Shown: positions 5,921-14,665 of the stretch, one piece after another
How the letters are laid out: each line of letters opens with the position of its first letter
How positions within the stretch are numbered: position 1 is the first letter of the stretch
From: a virus
IMG/VR virus record: IMGVR_UViG_3300036790_000324
Location: 1 to 45,648 of that record
DNA length: 45,648 nt
Reading direction: 5' to 3' (one strand)
Program-made: the position numbers and the translations under genes
Notes under the pieces: generated by a model
What the model was told of the DNA's origin: nothing
What the model saw: only the letters and a program-made list of their open reading frames with translations
Databases searched by the model: none

Positions 5921-6446
5921 GTTCGCGAAGCTGCCGCGCGAGGCTTTCCGCCGCGGCCTTCACGTACGGCAAGGTGCGGTACCGCTCGCGCAGGTTGGGA
6001 AACTTCGCTTCCGCGCTGCGCAGTTGCTCAGCCATCGCCCGCAACGTTGGCGAACGGGCTTCGGCTTCCGCCTGGCGGGCAGCTCGGCCGGGCGCGAAAT
6101 CGAAGGAATGGCCGAAATCCATTCCGAGCCACCACACATCATCAGGCATCCCCGGCTCGGGCACGTGGCAAATCACGCCCAAGCAGGGCGCGCCGTAATT
6201 TAACTCGTGCATCGTCTCGACGCCGGCGAGTACGTCGTACTGATCCATCAACGGGTCAATCCCGAAAGCCGGGTGACTGCGATCGACGCCGACGTAACTG
6301 CACCAATGGCCGTGACTCTGATGGCGTACGGCGAGGCAGGCATAGCCGGCGTGCTGCCACTGCTCGCGGTCGGGCTCGGTCATCCAAGGGCCATCCGGCC
6401 AAGACGATTTGTCGATGGGTAATTCGAGTAGCGCCTGTTCGCTCAT
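5877..6446 (-). CDS. Conserved phage protein antisense between the terminase genes
   Basis: 189 residues from ATG 6446 (MSEQALLELPID...), diverging from terL with 3 bp between starts. The core (WQHAGYACLAVRHQSHGHWCSYVGV, HPAFG, then CLGVICHVPEPGMPDDVWWLGMDFGH) matches a pattern I recall in many phage and prophage hypothetical proteins. The C-terminus is helical and basic. The function of this family is not known to me. It is an accessory gene wedged into the packaging operon. Confidence 0.75.
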   Translation of the reverse strand: MSEQALLELPIDKSSWPDGPWMTEPDREQWQHAGYACLAVRHQSHGHWCSYVGVDRSHPAFGIDPLMDQYDVLAGVETMHELNYGAPCLGVICHVPEPGMPDDVWWLGMDFGHSFDFAPGRAARQAEAEARSPTLRAMAEQLRSAEAKFPNLRERYRTLPYVKAAAESLARQLRELTRPLSAAAATRQT

Positions 6447-6449
6447 ACA

Positions 6450-7709
6450 GTGATCGAAGCACAAACCGATTTCCCGAGCAAGCTCCGTTTTCTCTTTGAG
6501 CCGCATCCGTACAAGATCATCTACGGCGGGCGCGGCGGCATTAAGAGCTGGAGCGTTGCGAAAGCGCTCTTGATTCAGGGCGTGAGTAACCCGCTGCGTA
6601 ACCTGTGCACGCGCGAGTTACAAAAGTCAATCAAAGAATCCGTGCATGAGCTGTTAGAGCAGCAGATCTCGCTGCTCGGCATGCAGGACTTCTACCGCAT
6701 CGAGAAAGCCGCAATCTACGGCCGCAACGGAACCGAGTTTGTCTTCTCCGGCCTGCGCGACGCTCACAATCTCAAATCGTATGAGGGCTTTGACCGCTGG
6801 TGGGTGGAAGAAGCCGTCAACGTGTCGAAACGCTCGTGGGATCTGGTCGAGCCGACGATTCGTAAGAAGGGCGCCGAACTCTGGATCACTTACAATCCGG
6901 AACTCGACACCGACGAAACGCACGTACGCTACGTGCTCAACCCGCCGCCGGGCGCGGTCGTCGTCAAAACGTCGTATCTCGATAACCCCTGGCTCACGGA
7001 TGAGCTGAAGGCCAAAATTGCTCACAAGAAGCTGGTCGATCCGGACGGCTTCATGAACGTTTACGAGGGCCACTGTAAGCAGACGCTTGACGGCGCGATC
7101 TATGCCGAGGAGCTGCGCACGCTGCGCCGCGACGGCCACATTACGCGCGTGCCCTACGATCCGTCAAAGCCGGTCGAGACCTGGTGGGACTTGGGAATCG
7201 CCGATCAGACGAGTATCTGGTTTACCCAGTCGATCGCCTTCGAGCATCGCTTCATCGACTTCTATCAGGCCCGCAACAAGGCGCTCAACCACTACCTGGG
7301 CGAACTCCAGAGGCGCGGCTACGTGTACCGCATGCACCACTTGCCGCACGATGGCAAGCGCCGCGATCTCGGTACGGGTAAGTCCATCGAAGTGCAAATG
7401 ATCGAGGCCGGCTTCCCGGTTGAGATCGTGCCGAACATCGGGCTCCACAACGGGCTCGACTCGGCGCGCACGTTGTTTGCGAAAGCCTGGTTCGACGAAG
7501 AGAAAACGCGCGAGGGTTTGAATCGATTGCGCCGCTACTGCTGGCAAGTCGATCCGATCACCAATCGCTATTCGGCGACGCCGTTGCATGACGACAACTC
7601 GAACGCGGCCGACGCCTACCGCATGTCGGCGGTTGGACTGACCGAGCCCGTGCGCCAGCGCGAGAAGCAGCGCCGCGACACGCGCGCCCAGATCAGTCCT
7701 TGGAGTTAA
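6450..7709 (+). CDS. terL: Terminase large subunit (PBSX-type, Terminase_3 family)
   Basis: 419 residues from GTG 6450. The ATPase domain has a Walker A-like GGRGGIKS at 26-33 and a Walker B region RWWVEE at 116-121. The nuclease domain has WWDLGIADQTS with Asp247 and Asp252 and the late motif HDDNSNAADAYRM with Asp388. It packages DNA into proheads and cuts the concatemer. Length is normal for the family. Confidence 0.93.
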   Translation: MIEAQTDFPSKLRFLFEPHPYKIIYGGRGGIKSWSVAKALLIQGVSNPLRNLCTRELQKSIKESVHELLEQQISLLGMQDFYRIEKAAIYGRNGTEFVFSGLRDAHNLKSYEGFDRWWVEEAVNVSKRSWDLVEPTIRKKGAELWITYNPELDTDETHVRYVLNPPPGAVVVKTSYLDNPWLTDELKAKIAHKKLVDPDGFMNVYEGHCKQTLDGAIYAEELRTLRRDGHITRVPYDPSKPVETWWDLGIADQTSIWFTQSIAFEHRFIDFYQARNKALNHYLGELQRRGYVYRMHHLPHDGKRRDLGTGKSIEVQMIEAGFPVEIVPNIGLHNGLDSARTLFAKAWFDEEKTREGLNRLRRYCWQVDPITNRYSATPLHDDNSNAADAYRMSAVGLTEPVRQREKQRRDTRAQISPWS

Positions 7710-7724
7710 GAAGGGAATTTTTCA

Positions 7725-7931
7725 ATGGCAAAACTAAACGCCGCCGCGCGTAAGCGGCTACCGGCCTCTGAATTTGCCGGGCCGAACCGGAGCTATCCGG
7801 TGAACGATCGCACGCACCAAATCAAAGCCGAACAGTTCGCGACGAAAGAGCAGCGCAAAGGCAAGCTCTCGCCGGCGGCGGCGGCACGCATAAGAGCAAA
7901 AGCGAAACGCCTCTTGGGCGAAGGGAAGTAA
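7725..7931 (+). CDS. Small basic phage protein
   Basis: 68 residues, ATG 7725 preceded by AAGGGA. The pattern (ARKRLPASEFAGPNRSYPVNDRTHQIKAEQF ... SPAAAARIRAKAKRLLG) is one I recall in many phages near portal or terminase genes. It is often unannotated. Basic, possibly virion-associated. Function unknown. Confidence 0.7.
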   Translation: MAKLNAAARKRLPASEFAGPNRSYPVNDRTHQIKAEQFATKEQRKGKLSPAAAARIRAKAKRLLGEGK

Positions 7932-7935
7932 ACGA

Positions 7936-8121
7936 ATGCCGGGAACTCTGCTTGTGATGGTTGCCGTTCAAGACGACAAGCACATTGCCACATGCGACGT
8001 GCTCGTGTCCGAGATCGAGCTAAAGCTCGCGGCGGACCCCCATGCAATGCGAGCGCGGTTTCTCGTAGACGCCTTCGACATCGCCCACCAGAAATTACTC
8101 GATGAGGAAACCAATGGCTGA
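7936..8121 (+). CDS. Hypothetical protein
   Basis: 61 residues, acidic (LLVMVAVQDDKHIATCDVLVSEIELKLAADPHAM...). No family recognised. It starts 5 bp after the previous stop and overlaps the next gene by 8 bp, so it belongs to the packaging transcript. Confidence 0.55.
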   Translation: MPGTLLVMVAVQDDKHIATCDVLVSEIELKLAADPHAMRARFLVDAFDIAHQKLLDEETNG

Positions 8122-8410
8122 GAAAAGCAAGAAGAACCAACTCGACTCGATGACCATCACGCCGGCAAAGAACGGCGGCCACACCGTCAAGCACAGCTAC
8201 AAAGCGCGTCCGACGATGCGCAAGGGCCACTTCGGCGGCGGCATGGGCATGGACTACCCGCAAAGTGACGAGCACGTCTTCGGGCCTGGCGACGGCGCAA
8301 AGATGCTCGCACACGTGAAAGCGAACCTCGGCCTCCAGGCGAAGGGCGCATCGGGCGACGCGATACCGGGCGCGGAGCAAGAAGCGTACAACGCGGAGAG
8401 CGACGACTAA
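8114..8410 (+). CDS. Small phage protein upstream of portal
   Basis: 98 residues from ATG 8114 (MAEKSKKNQ...), preceded by GAGGAAA; this start fits better than 8102. The core (ITPAKNGGHTVKHSYKARP...KGHFGGG...EHVFGPGDGAKMLAHVKANL) resembles a small family I recall beside portal genes. Function unknown. Confidence 0.65.
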   Translation: MAEKSKKNQLDSMTITPAKNGGHTVKHSYKARPTMRKGHFGGGMGMDYPQSDEHVFGPGDGAKMLAHVKANLGLQAKGASGDAIPGAEQEAYNAESDD

Positions 8411-8413
8411 TCG

Positions 8414-8947
8414 ATGGGACGCTCGGACGGCGAAACGAGAGCCATCAACCGGGAGCTAGGCAACCACGGGCTCGGGCAGCTCGGCGACGGCGGCCTCATG
8501 GCGCAGCTCGGCTTCCTGGTCGCGGATCATACGCACTTCCGCGCGTTGCTCAATAAGTGCGAGCCCACGGAGCGCGTCGCGATGTACAACGCGCTGCGCC
8601 CCAATTTGAGTTTCACGGCGAAGCCGCTCGATGTTTACATCTCGGAACTCGGCGACATCGCCGAGCGCAAGCAGCTTCCCACCGTGACGCCGGAGGGAAC
8701 ATTCGCACCGTTCAGGCTGGCGGAAATCAAGACGGGCGAGCTAGCGGTCGCGCAAAACGCCATCGCGCACGCCGTAGCGCGTGTGTGGCTGGAGGTGGTC
8801 TGCGCGCGTTGCACCCGCACGGAGCACTTCCCCGGCGTGACGGCCCGCGAAGCGGAGAGCGCCTGCCGCGCGGCGCATTGGGTCTGGGACCGCGAACGCG
8901 ACGAAGAGATTTGTCCCGCGTGTCAGTCGAAAAGGGATGAACGGTGA
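8414..8947 (+). CDS. Phage protein with C-terminal zinc ribbon
   Basis: 177 residues. The N-terminal two thirds are helical with no recognised motif. The C-terminal third has CARCTRTEHFPG and CPACQSKR, a four-cysteine zinc-ribbon pattern. Its stop overlaps the GTG of the portal gene (GTGA), so the two are translationally coupled. Confidence 0.65.
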   Translation: MGRSDGETRAINRELGNHGLGQLGDGGLMAQLGFLVADHTHFRALLNKCEPTERVAMYNALRPNLSFTAKPLDVYISELGDIAERKQLPTVTPEGTFAPFRLAEIKTGELAVAQNAIAHAVARVWLEVVCARCTRTEHFPGVTAREAESACRAAHWVWDRERDEEICPACQSKRDER

Positions 8948-11070
8948 GCAGAATTTACGGCGACCTCGACGACGTAGCATCGAGCACGCCCAAAGCCGAC
9001 CAGCCCATCTTGCAAGAGCTGCGGGAGCGCCATCGCTACGCGCTCGATCGCTGGAAGGAAACCCAGGAGCAGCGCGCGATTGACATGCGCTACATCTCGG
9101 GCGACCCGTGGGATGCGAAAGACCGCAAAGCGCGCGAGGACAATGGCCGGCCCTGCCTGAACCACGATGAGCTGAACCAGTACATCAATCAGTCGGTCAA
9201 CAACATCCGCCAGAACCCGCGCGGCGTCAAGGTCGAGCCCGGCGGCAACGGCGCCAGCGACAAAACGGCAGAGCTTGAGCAGGGTCTCATGCGCCGCATC
9301 GAGTATCAGTCGCACGCCGTGCAGATCACCTCGTCCGCGTTCCAAGACATGGTGGAAGGCTCGTACGGCTGGTGTCGAGTCGGCCGCCGTTTCTTAAAGG
9401 GTTCCTTTAACCAAGAGATCATCGTCTCGCCGATTGCGAACCCGGACAGCGTGATCCCGGACCCCGATGTGAAGGAGCCGGATTGGAGCGATCAGAAGTA
9501 TTGCTTCGTGCTCGATCCGATGTCGCGCAAAGAGTTTAAGCGCCGCTGGAAGAAAGCGAAGATTACCGACTTCTCTCCAGAGATGATGCGCCAGGTTCCG
9601 GACTGGATACAGGAGGAAAGCGTCCTGGTCTGCGAATACTGGCGCGTCGAAACGCAACAGGTAAAGCTCTACCAGCTCGAAGACGGCTCAGCCGTCGAGG
9701 AGCTGCCGGAGGGGGTGACGGCGCTCCAGACGCGCATGGAAGACCGCAAAAGCGTGGTCCAGTACTTGACGAACGGCATCGAGATCCTGGAGCGCATCAA
9801 GCAGCCAGGCGAACTCATTCCGATCATTCCGTTTATCGGCCTGCAACGCTACATCGATTCCGGCTCGGGCGCGCGCCGCGTGATCTTTTCCGCCGTCCGT
9901 CTTGCACGCGAACCGCAGATGTCGCTGGCTTATTTCTGCTCCCTCGAAGCGGAAGAAGCCGGCATGACGCCGAAGACGCCCTACATCGGCTACAAAGGCC
10001 AGTTCGAGAGCGATTGGGATCAGTGGAAGACGGCGACGAAAGTCCCGCACGCTTTTCTACAGGCCGATCCGGTCATCGACAAAATCACCGGGCAAGTGCT
10101 TCCGCTTCCGCAGCGTCAGCAGTTCACGCCGAACTTTCAGCAGTACGAAATCGCGAAGGATTCAGCGCGCCGCTCGATTCAGGCGGCCATGGGCATCTCG
10201 CCGCTGCCGACCGCCGCGCAGCGCAATAACGAAAAGTCAGGCGTCGCCCTCGAACGCATTCAGGACTCGCAGGAAATCGGGAGTTACCACTTCGTCGATT
10301 CCTACGACCGCGCGCTTGAGTACATGGGGCGCGTCATCGACTCGTGGATCGGCGTCACCTACGACACCGAAGACCGCGAAGTGGCGCTGCGCAAGGCCGA
10401 CGACTCGAACAAGCTCGTACGGCTGAACACGGCTGAGCCGTACATCGACCCCGCAACGCAGCAACAGGAACATCACGTGATCAACCCCGAGGCGGTGCAT
10501 GACATCACCATCTCGACCACGCCGAGCGCACGCTCACAGCGCGAAGCCTCCGAGACCTTCCTCGATTTACTGATCCAGAATTTACGCACTCTGCCCATTC
10601 CGCCGCCGCAGCAGTCGAAGCTGCTCGGCCTCGCGATCCGCATGAAACAGCTCGGACCGAAGGGCGACGAGATGGCGGATATTATTTCGCCTTCGACGCA
10701 GCAGGCGCTACCGCCGGCGGCCCAGGCGCAGCTCGACCAGGCGCATGGCATGATTCAGCAGCTCTCCCAGGCGTTGACGCAGGTAACGCAGAAGCTCGAA
10801 GCGAAGCTTCCCGAACTCGCGACGCGCGAACGTATCGCGCTTATCAACGCGAAGGCGGGAATCATCGAGGCGGCCATGCGGGCGAAATCGTCTGAAGCTA
10901 TCGCGAGTTTCCAGGCCGATATTGACCAAATCGACCGCATCCTTGCGCTCATGCCTGATCCGGGGGCGGAGGCAGGACAGCCGACAGGTTCAAGCGGCCC
11001 GTCACCCCAGGGGCCAGCGTCAGGGGCAGCAGCGCCGCCTCCGGCCCAACCGCAACCACTAGCGGCTTGA
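8944..11070 (+). CDS. Portal protein, P22-like
   Basis: 708 residues from GTG 8944. Conserved portal features include YALDRWKETQEQRAIDMRYI and GDPWDAKDRKAREDNGRPCLN near the N-terminus, then SVIPDPDVKEPDWSDQKYCF. The C-terminal third is helical and Gln-rich, ending in a Pro/Ala-rich tail. A dodecamer of this protein forms the DNA channel at one head vertex. The 3' end overlaps an antisense gene (10949-11248). Confidence 0.9.
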   Translation: MSRIYGDLDDVASSTPKADQPILQELRERHRYALDRWKETQEQRAIDMRYISGDPWDAKDRKAREDNGRPCLNHDELNQYINQSVNNIRQNPRGVKVEPGGNGASDKTAELEQGLMRRIEYQSHAVQITSSAFQDMVEGSYGWCRVGRRFLKGSFNQEIIVSPIANPDSVIPDPDVKEPDWSDQKYCFVLDPMSRKEFKRRWKKAKITDFSPEMMRQVPDWIQEESVLVCEYWRVETQQVKLYQLEDGSAVEELPEGVTALQTRMEDRKSVVQYLTNGIEILERIKQPGELIPIIPFIGLQRYIDSGSGARRVIFSAVRLAREPQMSLAYFCSLEAEEAGMTPKTPYIGYKGQFESDWDQWKTATKVPHAFLQADPVIDKITGQVLPLPQRQQFTPNFQQYEIAKDSARRSIQAAMGISPLPTAAQRNNEKSGVALERIQDSQEIGSYHFVDSYDRALEYMGRVIDSWIGVTYDTEDREVALRKADDSNKLVRLNTAEPYIDPATQQQEHHVINPEAVHDITISTTPSARSQREASETFLDLLIQNLRTLPIPPPQQSKLLGLAIRMKQLGPKGDEMADIISPSTQQALPPAAQAQLDQAHGMIQQLSQALTQVTQKLEAKLPELATRERIALINAKAGIIEAAMRAKSSEAIASFQADIDQIDRILALMPDPGAEAGQPTGSSGPSPQGPASGAAAPPPAQPQPLAA

Positions 11071-11248
11071 GGTTCGGATCGCGGGCGCAGCGCTTGCAGG
11101 GCGTTCGATATAGACCCGGTTCTAACGCCACCCGCGGAAGCTCGCCGGATTCGTGGCCGCCGAAGTAGAGGCCGCAGTACCGGCACACGATCCAGAAATA
11201 GCCGAAGTGGTGGGCGTACCAGCGATGGAACCAGCGCGGGAGTCGCAT
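10949..11248 (-). CDS. Antisense zinc-ribbon protein overlapping the portal 3' end
   Basis: 99 residues from ATG 11248. The aromatic N-terminus (RWFHRWYAHHFGYFWIVCRYCGLYFGGHES) and two Cys pairs (CRYC, CKRC) are a typical small zinc-binding phage protein pattern. It overlaps the last 122 bp of the portal gene, which there encodes only a low-complexity Pro/Gly/Ala tail. It follows the 41-codon ORF at 11251 by 2 bp, so the two form a small leftward unit. Confidence 0.7.
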   Translation of the reverse strand: MRLPRWFHRWYAHHFGYFWIVCRYCGLYFGGHESGELPRVALEPGLYRTPCKRCARDPNLKPLVVAVGPEAALLPLTLAPGVTGRLNLSAVLPPPPDQA

Positions 11249-11250
11249 CG

Positions 11251-11376
11251 CTACCGCCGGGGTTCTTCCTTTAGCATCGTGCGGAGGAAGACCGCCGGCT
11301 CACGCATGATGATCGCCAGCCGGCGGCGGTCTTGAACCTCTCGGAATTGACTTAGCAGGTCTGGTAACGATTCCAT
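11251..11376 (-). CDS. 41-residue small protein, first gene of the antisense pair
   Basis: ATG 11376 with a strong Shine-Dalgarno GGAGG four bases upstream. It encodes MESLPDLLSQF, then a basic helix (REVQDRRRLAIIM), ending KEEPRR. The stop lies 2 bp before the zinc-ribbon start, suggesting coupling. No family recognised; support is the ribosome site and the tight spacing. Confidence 0.5.
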   Translation of the reverse strand: MESLPDLLSQFREVQDRRRLAIIMREPAVFLRTMLKEEPRR

Positions 11377-11441
11377 TCGCCTCCAGCCTAACTCGCTCGC
11401 GTGGGCGCATCACGCAAACCCAAAAACAACGGAGTAAATGA

Positions 11442-12527
11442 ATGCCTGACGAGAAACACCCGGCGGCGGAATCGTCTACCCCCGCACCCCTGAACGTACC
11501 GACATCCCCCGAAGCGTACGCCACCTGGCGCCAGACGGGCGAACTGCCCGACGCTTCAACGTCGAACTCCGAGGCCGCGACAACCTCGACATCCGGAGCC
11601 GCCGCGCGTGCTGACGCCGGCGCTGAAGTTGACCCCGCCTCGGAAGCGGGCCAAAGGCAGGAACGAACCAAGAACCGCACGAACGCGGAAACGCGATTGC
11701 GAGAAGTGCTCGACGATTTGAAAACTGCTGGCCTCTCGCCGGCGGAACTCAAAACGTTTCGACGGGAAGCGCAGCAGGCGGCCGAGAAACCGGCAGCCTC
11801 GGGCGAGAAACCAGCGGTAACGCCGCCGGCCGCGAAACCAGTTGAGCTGAGCGCGCCGAAAAAGCCGGAGATTGGCGATTTCGCGGACTACGAAGCGTAC
11901 GAAGTCGCGCTTGAGACCTATCAAGAGGCGATGGCTGAGTACCGCGTCGAGCGGCTATTCCGCCAGCGCGATCAGCAGCAGCGCCAGGCTGAAGCGGCGA
12001 AGACCGCGAAGGAACGGCTCACCGCCGCGAGTGAACGCTACGGCGACAGCGCGGCTGAGACGATTTCGACGGCCGCGAAGCTGATCTTCTCCGACCAGGG
12101 AATCCCGGCGGCCATCCGCCAGGTGATCGACGATTCGCCGATTGTCGCCGACGTGCTCTATGCGATGGGCTCGAAGGGCGAGGTCGCCGACTTCGTTGCA
12201 CTCTGTAAATCCGATCCGAGCAAAGCCATTCGAAAAGCCATCCTCATGGAGCATCTTGTCTCCGAGGAACTGGCGAAAACGCCGGGCGCAAGCGCGGGCG
12301 AAAAAGCCGGCACTGCCGGCACGCCGGTACGCGACCCCGCGAGTGGCAAGTTTACTCCTCCTCCTGCCAGCAAAGTAACCAAGGCACCGCCGCCGCCGAT
12401 TGAGACCAGTGGACGCGGGTCCGCTCCTCCCGATCCGGTCGAGAGTGCCGCTACCGCGAAAGATTTCGGACGCTTCCGCAACGAAGCGAACCGCCGCGAT
12501 CTCGCCCGCATGAGGGGTCAGCAATAG
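11442..12527 (+). CDS. Scaffolding protein
   Basis: 361 residues, very polar, rich in Ala, Glu, Lys and Pro, with a central coiled-coil (residues ~150-200, YQEAMAEYRVERLFRQRDQQQRQAEAAKTAKERL) and a basic C-terminus. Composition, size and position between portal and coat are those of a P22-type scaffold, which directs coat assembly and leaves before packaging. A GGAG precedes ATG 11442. Identification rests on position and composition. Confidence 0.75.
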   Translation: MPDEKHPAAESSTPAPLNVPTSPEAYATWRQTGELPDASTSNSEAATTSTSGAAARADAGAEVDPASEAGQRQERTKNRTNAETRLREVLDDLKTAGLSPAELKTFRREAQQAAEKPAASGEKPAVTPPAAKPVELSAPKKPEIGDFADYEAYEVALETYQEAMAEYRVERLFRQRDQQQRQAEAAKTAKERLTAASERYGDSAAETISTAAKLIFSDQGIPAAIRQVIDDSPIVADVLYAMGSKGEVADFVALCKSDPSKAIRKAILMEHLVSEELAKTPGASAGEKAGTAGTPVRDPASGKFTPPPASKVTKAPPPPIETSGRGSAPPDPVESAATAKDFGRFRNEANRRDLARMRGQQ

Positions 12528-12547
12528 CTACCCCGGAAAGCTTTTAA

Positions 12548-13780
12548 GTGCCAAATCAATTTCTAAACACCGACTGGGTTTCGATGGAAATCCTTCGGCT
12601 TTTGCTCAACAAACTGGAGATCTGCGAGTACTTCTCGCGCGATTGGGAGAGCGACTTCGAAAAGGAGTTTGCGCCTGGTTCTCAGATCACGGTTAAATTC
12701 CCGCAGCGCTTCATCACGACTGACGGGATGGGTTACGACCCGCAGGGTATCGACCGCATCTCGACCACCATCTCTCTCGATGAGTGGATCCAGGTCTCTT
12801 TCCAATGGGACGACTACGAGCGCGCCGTAAAGCTGGAGCGTTCGGAAGCGGAGCTGCGCGAGAACTACTGGGCACCGGCCGCCGCGTCGATGTCTCAGGA
12901 ATTTGATTCGCGCGCTGCGAAGTTCGCTTATCAAAACGCTTCGAACATTGCCGGCATCCTCGGCACCGACCCGGCGACGGTCGCGACCTTCTACCTGGCT
13001 CGCCAGATCATGAAGCAGCAAGCTTGCCCTCCCGGTAAGCGCTGCATGCAGATCTCGTCTTCGATGATGGCGACGCTCGGCAGCGCGATCACGAACGTTT
13101 TCAATCCGGTTGACGAAATCACGAAAATGTGGAAAGACGGCGCAATCGGCCGTCTCGCGGGCTTCGACTTCTACGAGTCGAACTCCATCTATTCGCACAC
13201 GGCCGGCACGCTGACCAGCGCGCCCACCATCGTGGGCTCTGGTCAATCCGGGACGCAGCTCATCATCACCGGCACGACGGCCGACACGTTGAATAAGGGC
13301 GACAAAATCGGCATCCTCAACGTCAACGGCGTTAACCCGATGACTCGCCGCGCGGCGGGTCCGCTGACCATGAAAACCCTGACGGTTACACAGACCCTCG
13401 TGCTCACGGGCGGCAACGACACCCTCAATATTCTGCCGTCGCTCTATGGGCCGGGAAGCCAGTACCAGAACGTCGATGACCTGCCGATCGATGGCGCAAC
13501 GATCTCGCTGTTCCCTGGAACGGCTTCGCCTAACGGCAAGGTCGGCACCATGGGCCTTGCGCTTTCGCGCTACGCTTTTGCGCTCGTGGGCGCGAAGCTG
13601 TACGTCCCGAAAGCTGTCGAGCAGTCCGGCCAGGCGCAGGACACCGATACCCGTATCGCGGTTCGCAAAGTGCTTGCCTGGGACCCGGTACGCAGCATGC
13701 AGATTAACCGCATGGACTCGCTGATCGGCTTCGGCAATCTGTACCAGGACAACGGCGCAGTTTGCGTTCTCGGCCAATAG
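12548..13780 (+). CDS. Major coat protein, P22 coat family
   Basis: 410 residues from GTG 12548. Starts NQFLNTDWVSMEILRLLLNK as in P22-like coats and contains EFAPGSQITVKFPQRF and DEWIQVSFQWDDYERAVKL. A beta-rich insertion follows (about 215-310), and the end DNGAVCVLGQ is typical. Length close to P22 coat. A strong terminator follows at 13803. Confidence 0.88.
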   Translation: MPNQFLNTDWVSMEILRLLLNKLEICEYFSRDWESDFEKEFAPGSQITVKFPQRFITTDGMGYDPQGIDRISTTISLDEWIQVSFQWDDYERAVKLERSEAELRENYWAPAAASMSQEFDSRAAKFAYQNASNIAGILGTDPATVATFYLARQIMKQQACPPGKRCMQISSSMMATLGSAITNVFNPVDEITKMWKDGAIGRLAGFDFYESNSIYSHTAGTLTSAPTIVGSGQSGTQLIITGTTADTLNKGDKIGILNVNGVNPMTRRAAGPLTMKTLTVTQTLVLTGGNDTLNILPSLYGPGSQYQNVDDLPIDGATISLFPGTASPNGKVGTMGLALSRYAFALVGAKLYVPKAVEQSGQAQDTDTRIAVRKVLAWDPVRSMQINRMDSLIGFGNLYQDNGAVCVLGQ

Positions 13781-13802
13781 GCCGCAAGCAACCCACACGA
13801 CT

Positions 13803-13829
13803 AGGGCCACTCAGATGAGTGGCCCTTTT
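13803..13829 (+). terminator. Intrinsic terminator after coat gene
   Basis: Perfect 10-bp stem AGGGCCACTC / GAGTGGCCCT with AGAT loop, ending in four T. It would cut the most highly expressed transcript after coat. Confidence 0.85.
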
Positions 13830-13861
13830 CCAGACAAACATTTGAGGTTCCCTTTTTCAAA

Positions 13862-14605
13862 ATGAAGTTCCTACGTTCCCTTCCTCTGTTGCTTGTGGCC
13901 GCCGCGCTGCCGTTGTGCGCGCAAACGCCACTTACACAGACCACTCTTTCTGCCGCGATCACTTCCGGCCAAACTCAGATTACGGTTGCTTCGGCGACCG
14001 GCGTAACCGCGACTTCGACGCTGCTCTTCGTCGATAAAGAAGCGCTGTTTGTCGAAGCGGCGAACGGCACGGTCCTGACCGTGCAGCGCGGCGCGTCCGG
14101 TACGCGGGCATCGCAGCACGTCTCTGGAGCGGGCGTATTGCTCGGGCCTCCGAATGCGTTCGTCTCGGTCGATCCCCAGGGACAATGTACGGCCGGCTCG
14201 GGCGTGTTTCAGTACAAGCCCGTGGTCAACGTCACGAACGGCTTAGAATGGCTGTGCTCGATCAACGGCAATGTAGCGCCGGGCTTCGGTAACACCAGCG
14301 CTCAGCCGAATACCACCGCCGCGGTCGCTTCCGCTGCCGGCGCGATTCTGCCGAGTGGTCCGCTGTTTCACGTCACCGGAACGAGCGCCATCACCGGATT
14401 CACGCTGCCGGTCGGCTTCGATCCGGCGGCCGGCGGCACCATCACCATCGTTGCTGATGCGGTGTTCACCTGGACGGCGGCGGGCAACATCTCGGTCGCG
14501 AGTGCCACCACCAACGTCCTCACGGGCGGCGTGGTGGTGGTCGGCAAAGCGTACGTCTTCAACTACGACCCGCACACCAGCAAATTCTACGTGCAAGGCT
14601 CCTAG
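13862..14605 (+). CDS. Secreted or virion protein with Sec signal peptide
   Basis: 247 residues. An N-terminal signal peptide (KFLRSLPLLLVAAALPLCAQ) leads into a beta-rich protein: TTLSAAITSGQTQITVASATGV, LLFVDKEALFVEAANGTVLTVQRGASGT, then a C-terminal beta region ending DPHTSKFYVQGS. The middle resembles the Ig-like/beta modules of phage decoration proteins. A signal peptide is unusual in a head-gene cluster. The gene is bounded by terminators on both sides, so it may have its own promoter. Confidence 0.65.
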   Translation: MKFLRSLPLLLVAAALPLCAQTPLTQTTLSAAITSGQTQITVASATGVTATSTLLFVDKEALFVEAANGTVLTVQRGASGTRASQHVSGAGVLLGPPNAFVSVDPQGQCTAGSGVFQYKPVVNVTNGLEWLCSINGNVAPGFGNTSAQPNTTAAVASAAGAILPSGPLFHVTGTSAITGFTLPVGFDPAAGGTITIVADAVFTWTAAGNISVASATTNVLTGGVVVVGKAYVFNYDPHTSKFYVQGS

Positions 14606-14624
14606 TCTTCTCTTCTCCCTGTTG

Positions 14625-14665
14625 CTCCCTGGACCGGCTTCGGCCGTCTCCAGGGAGTTTTTTTT
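14625..14665 (+). terminator. Intrinsic terminator abutting the next start codon
   Basis: Stem CTCCCTGGA / TCCAGGGAG with inner CGGC-TTCG-GCCG hairpin, followed by eight T. The T-run ends at 14665 and the ATG of the next gene is 14666. Confidence 0.88.

Noticed and set aside
12563-13810. 415-codon open frame antisense to the coat gene
   Set aside because: High-GC shadow ORF: Arg/Asp/His-rich, no motif, no ribosome site, and fully inside a clear coat gene.
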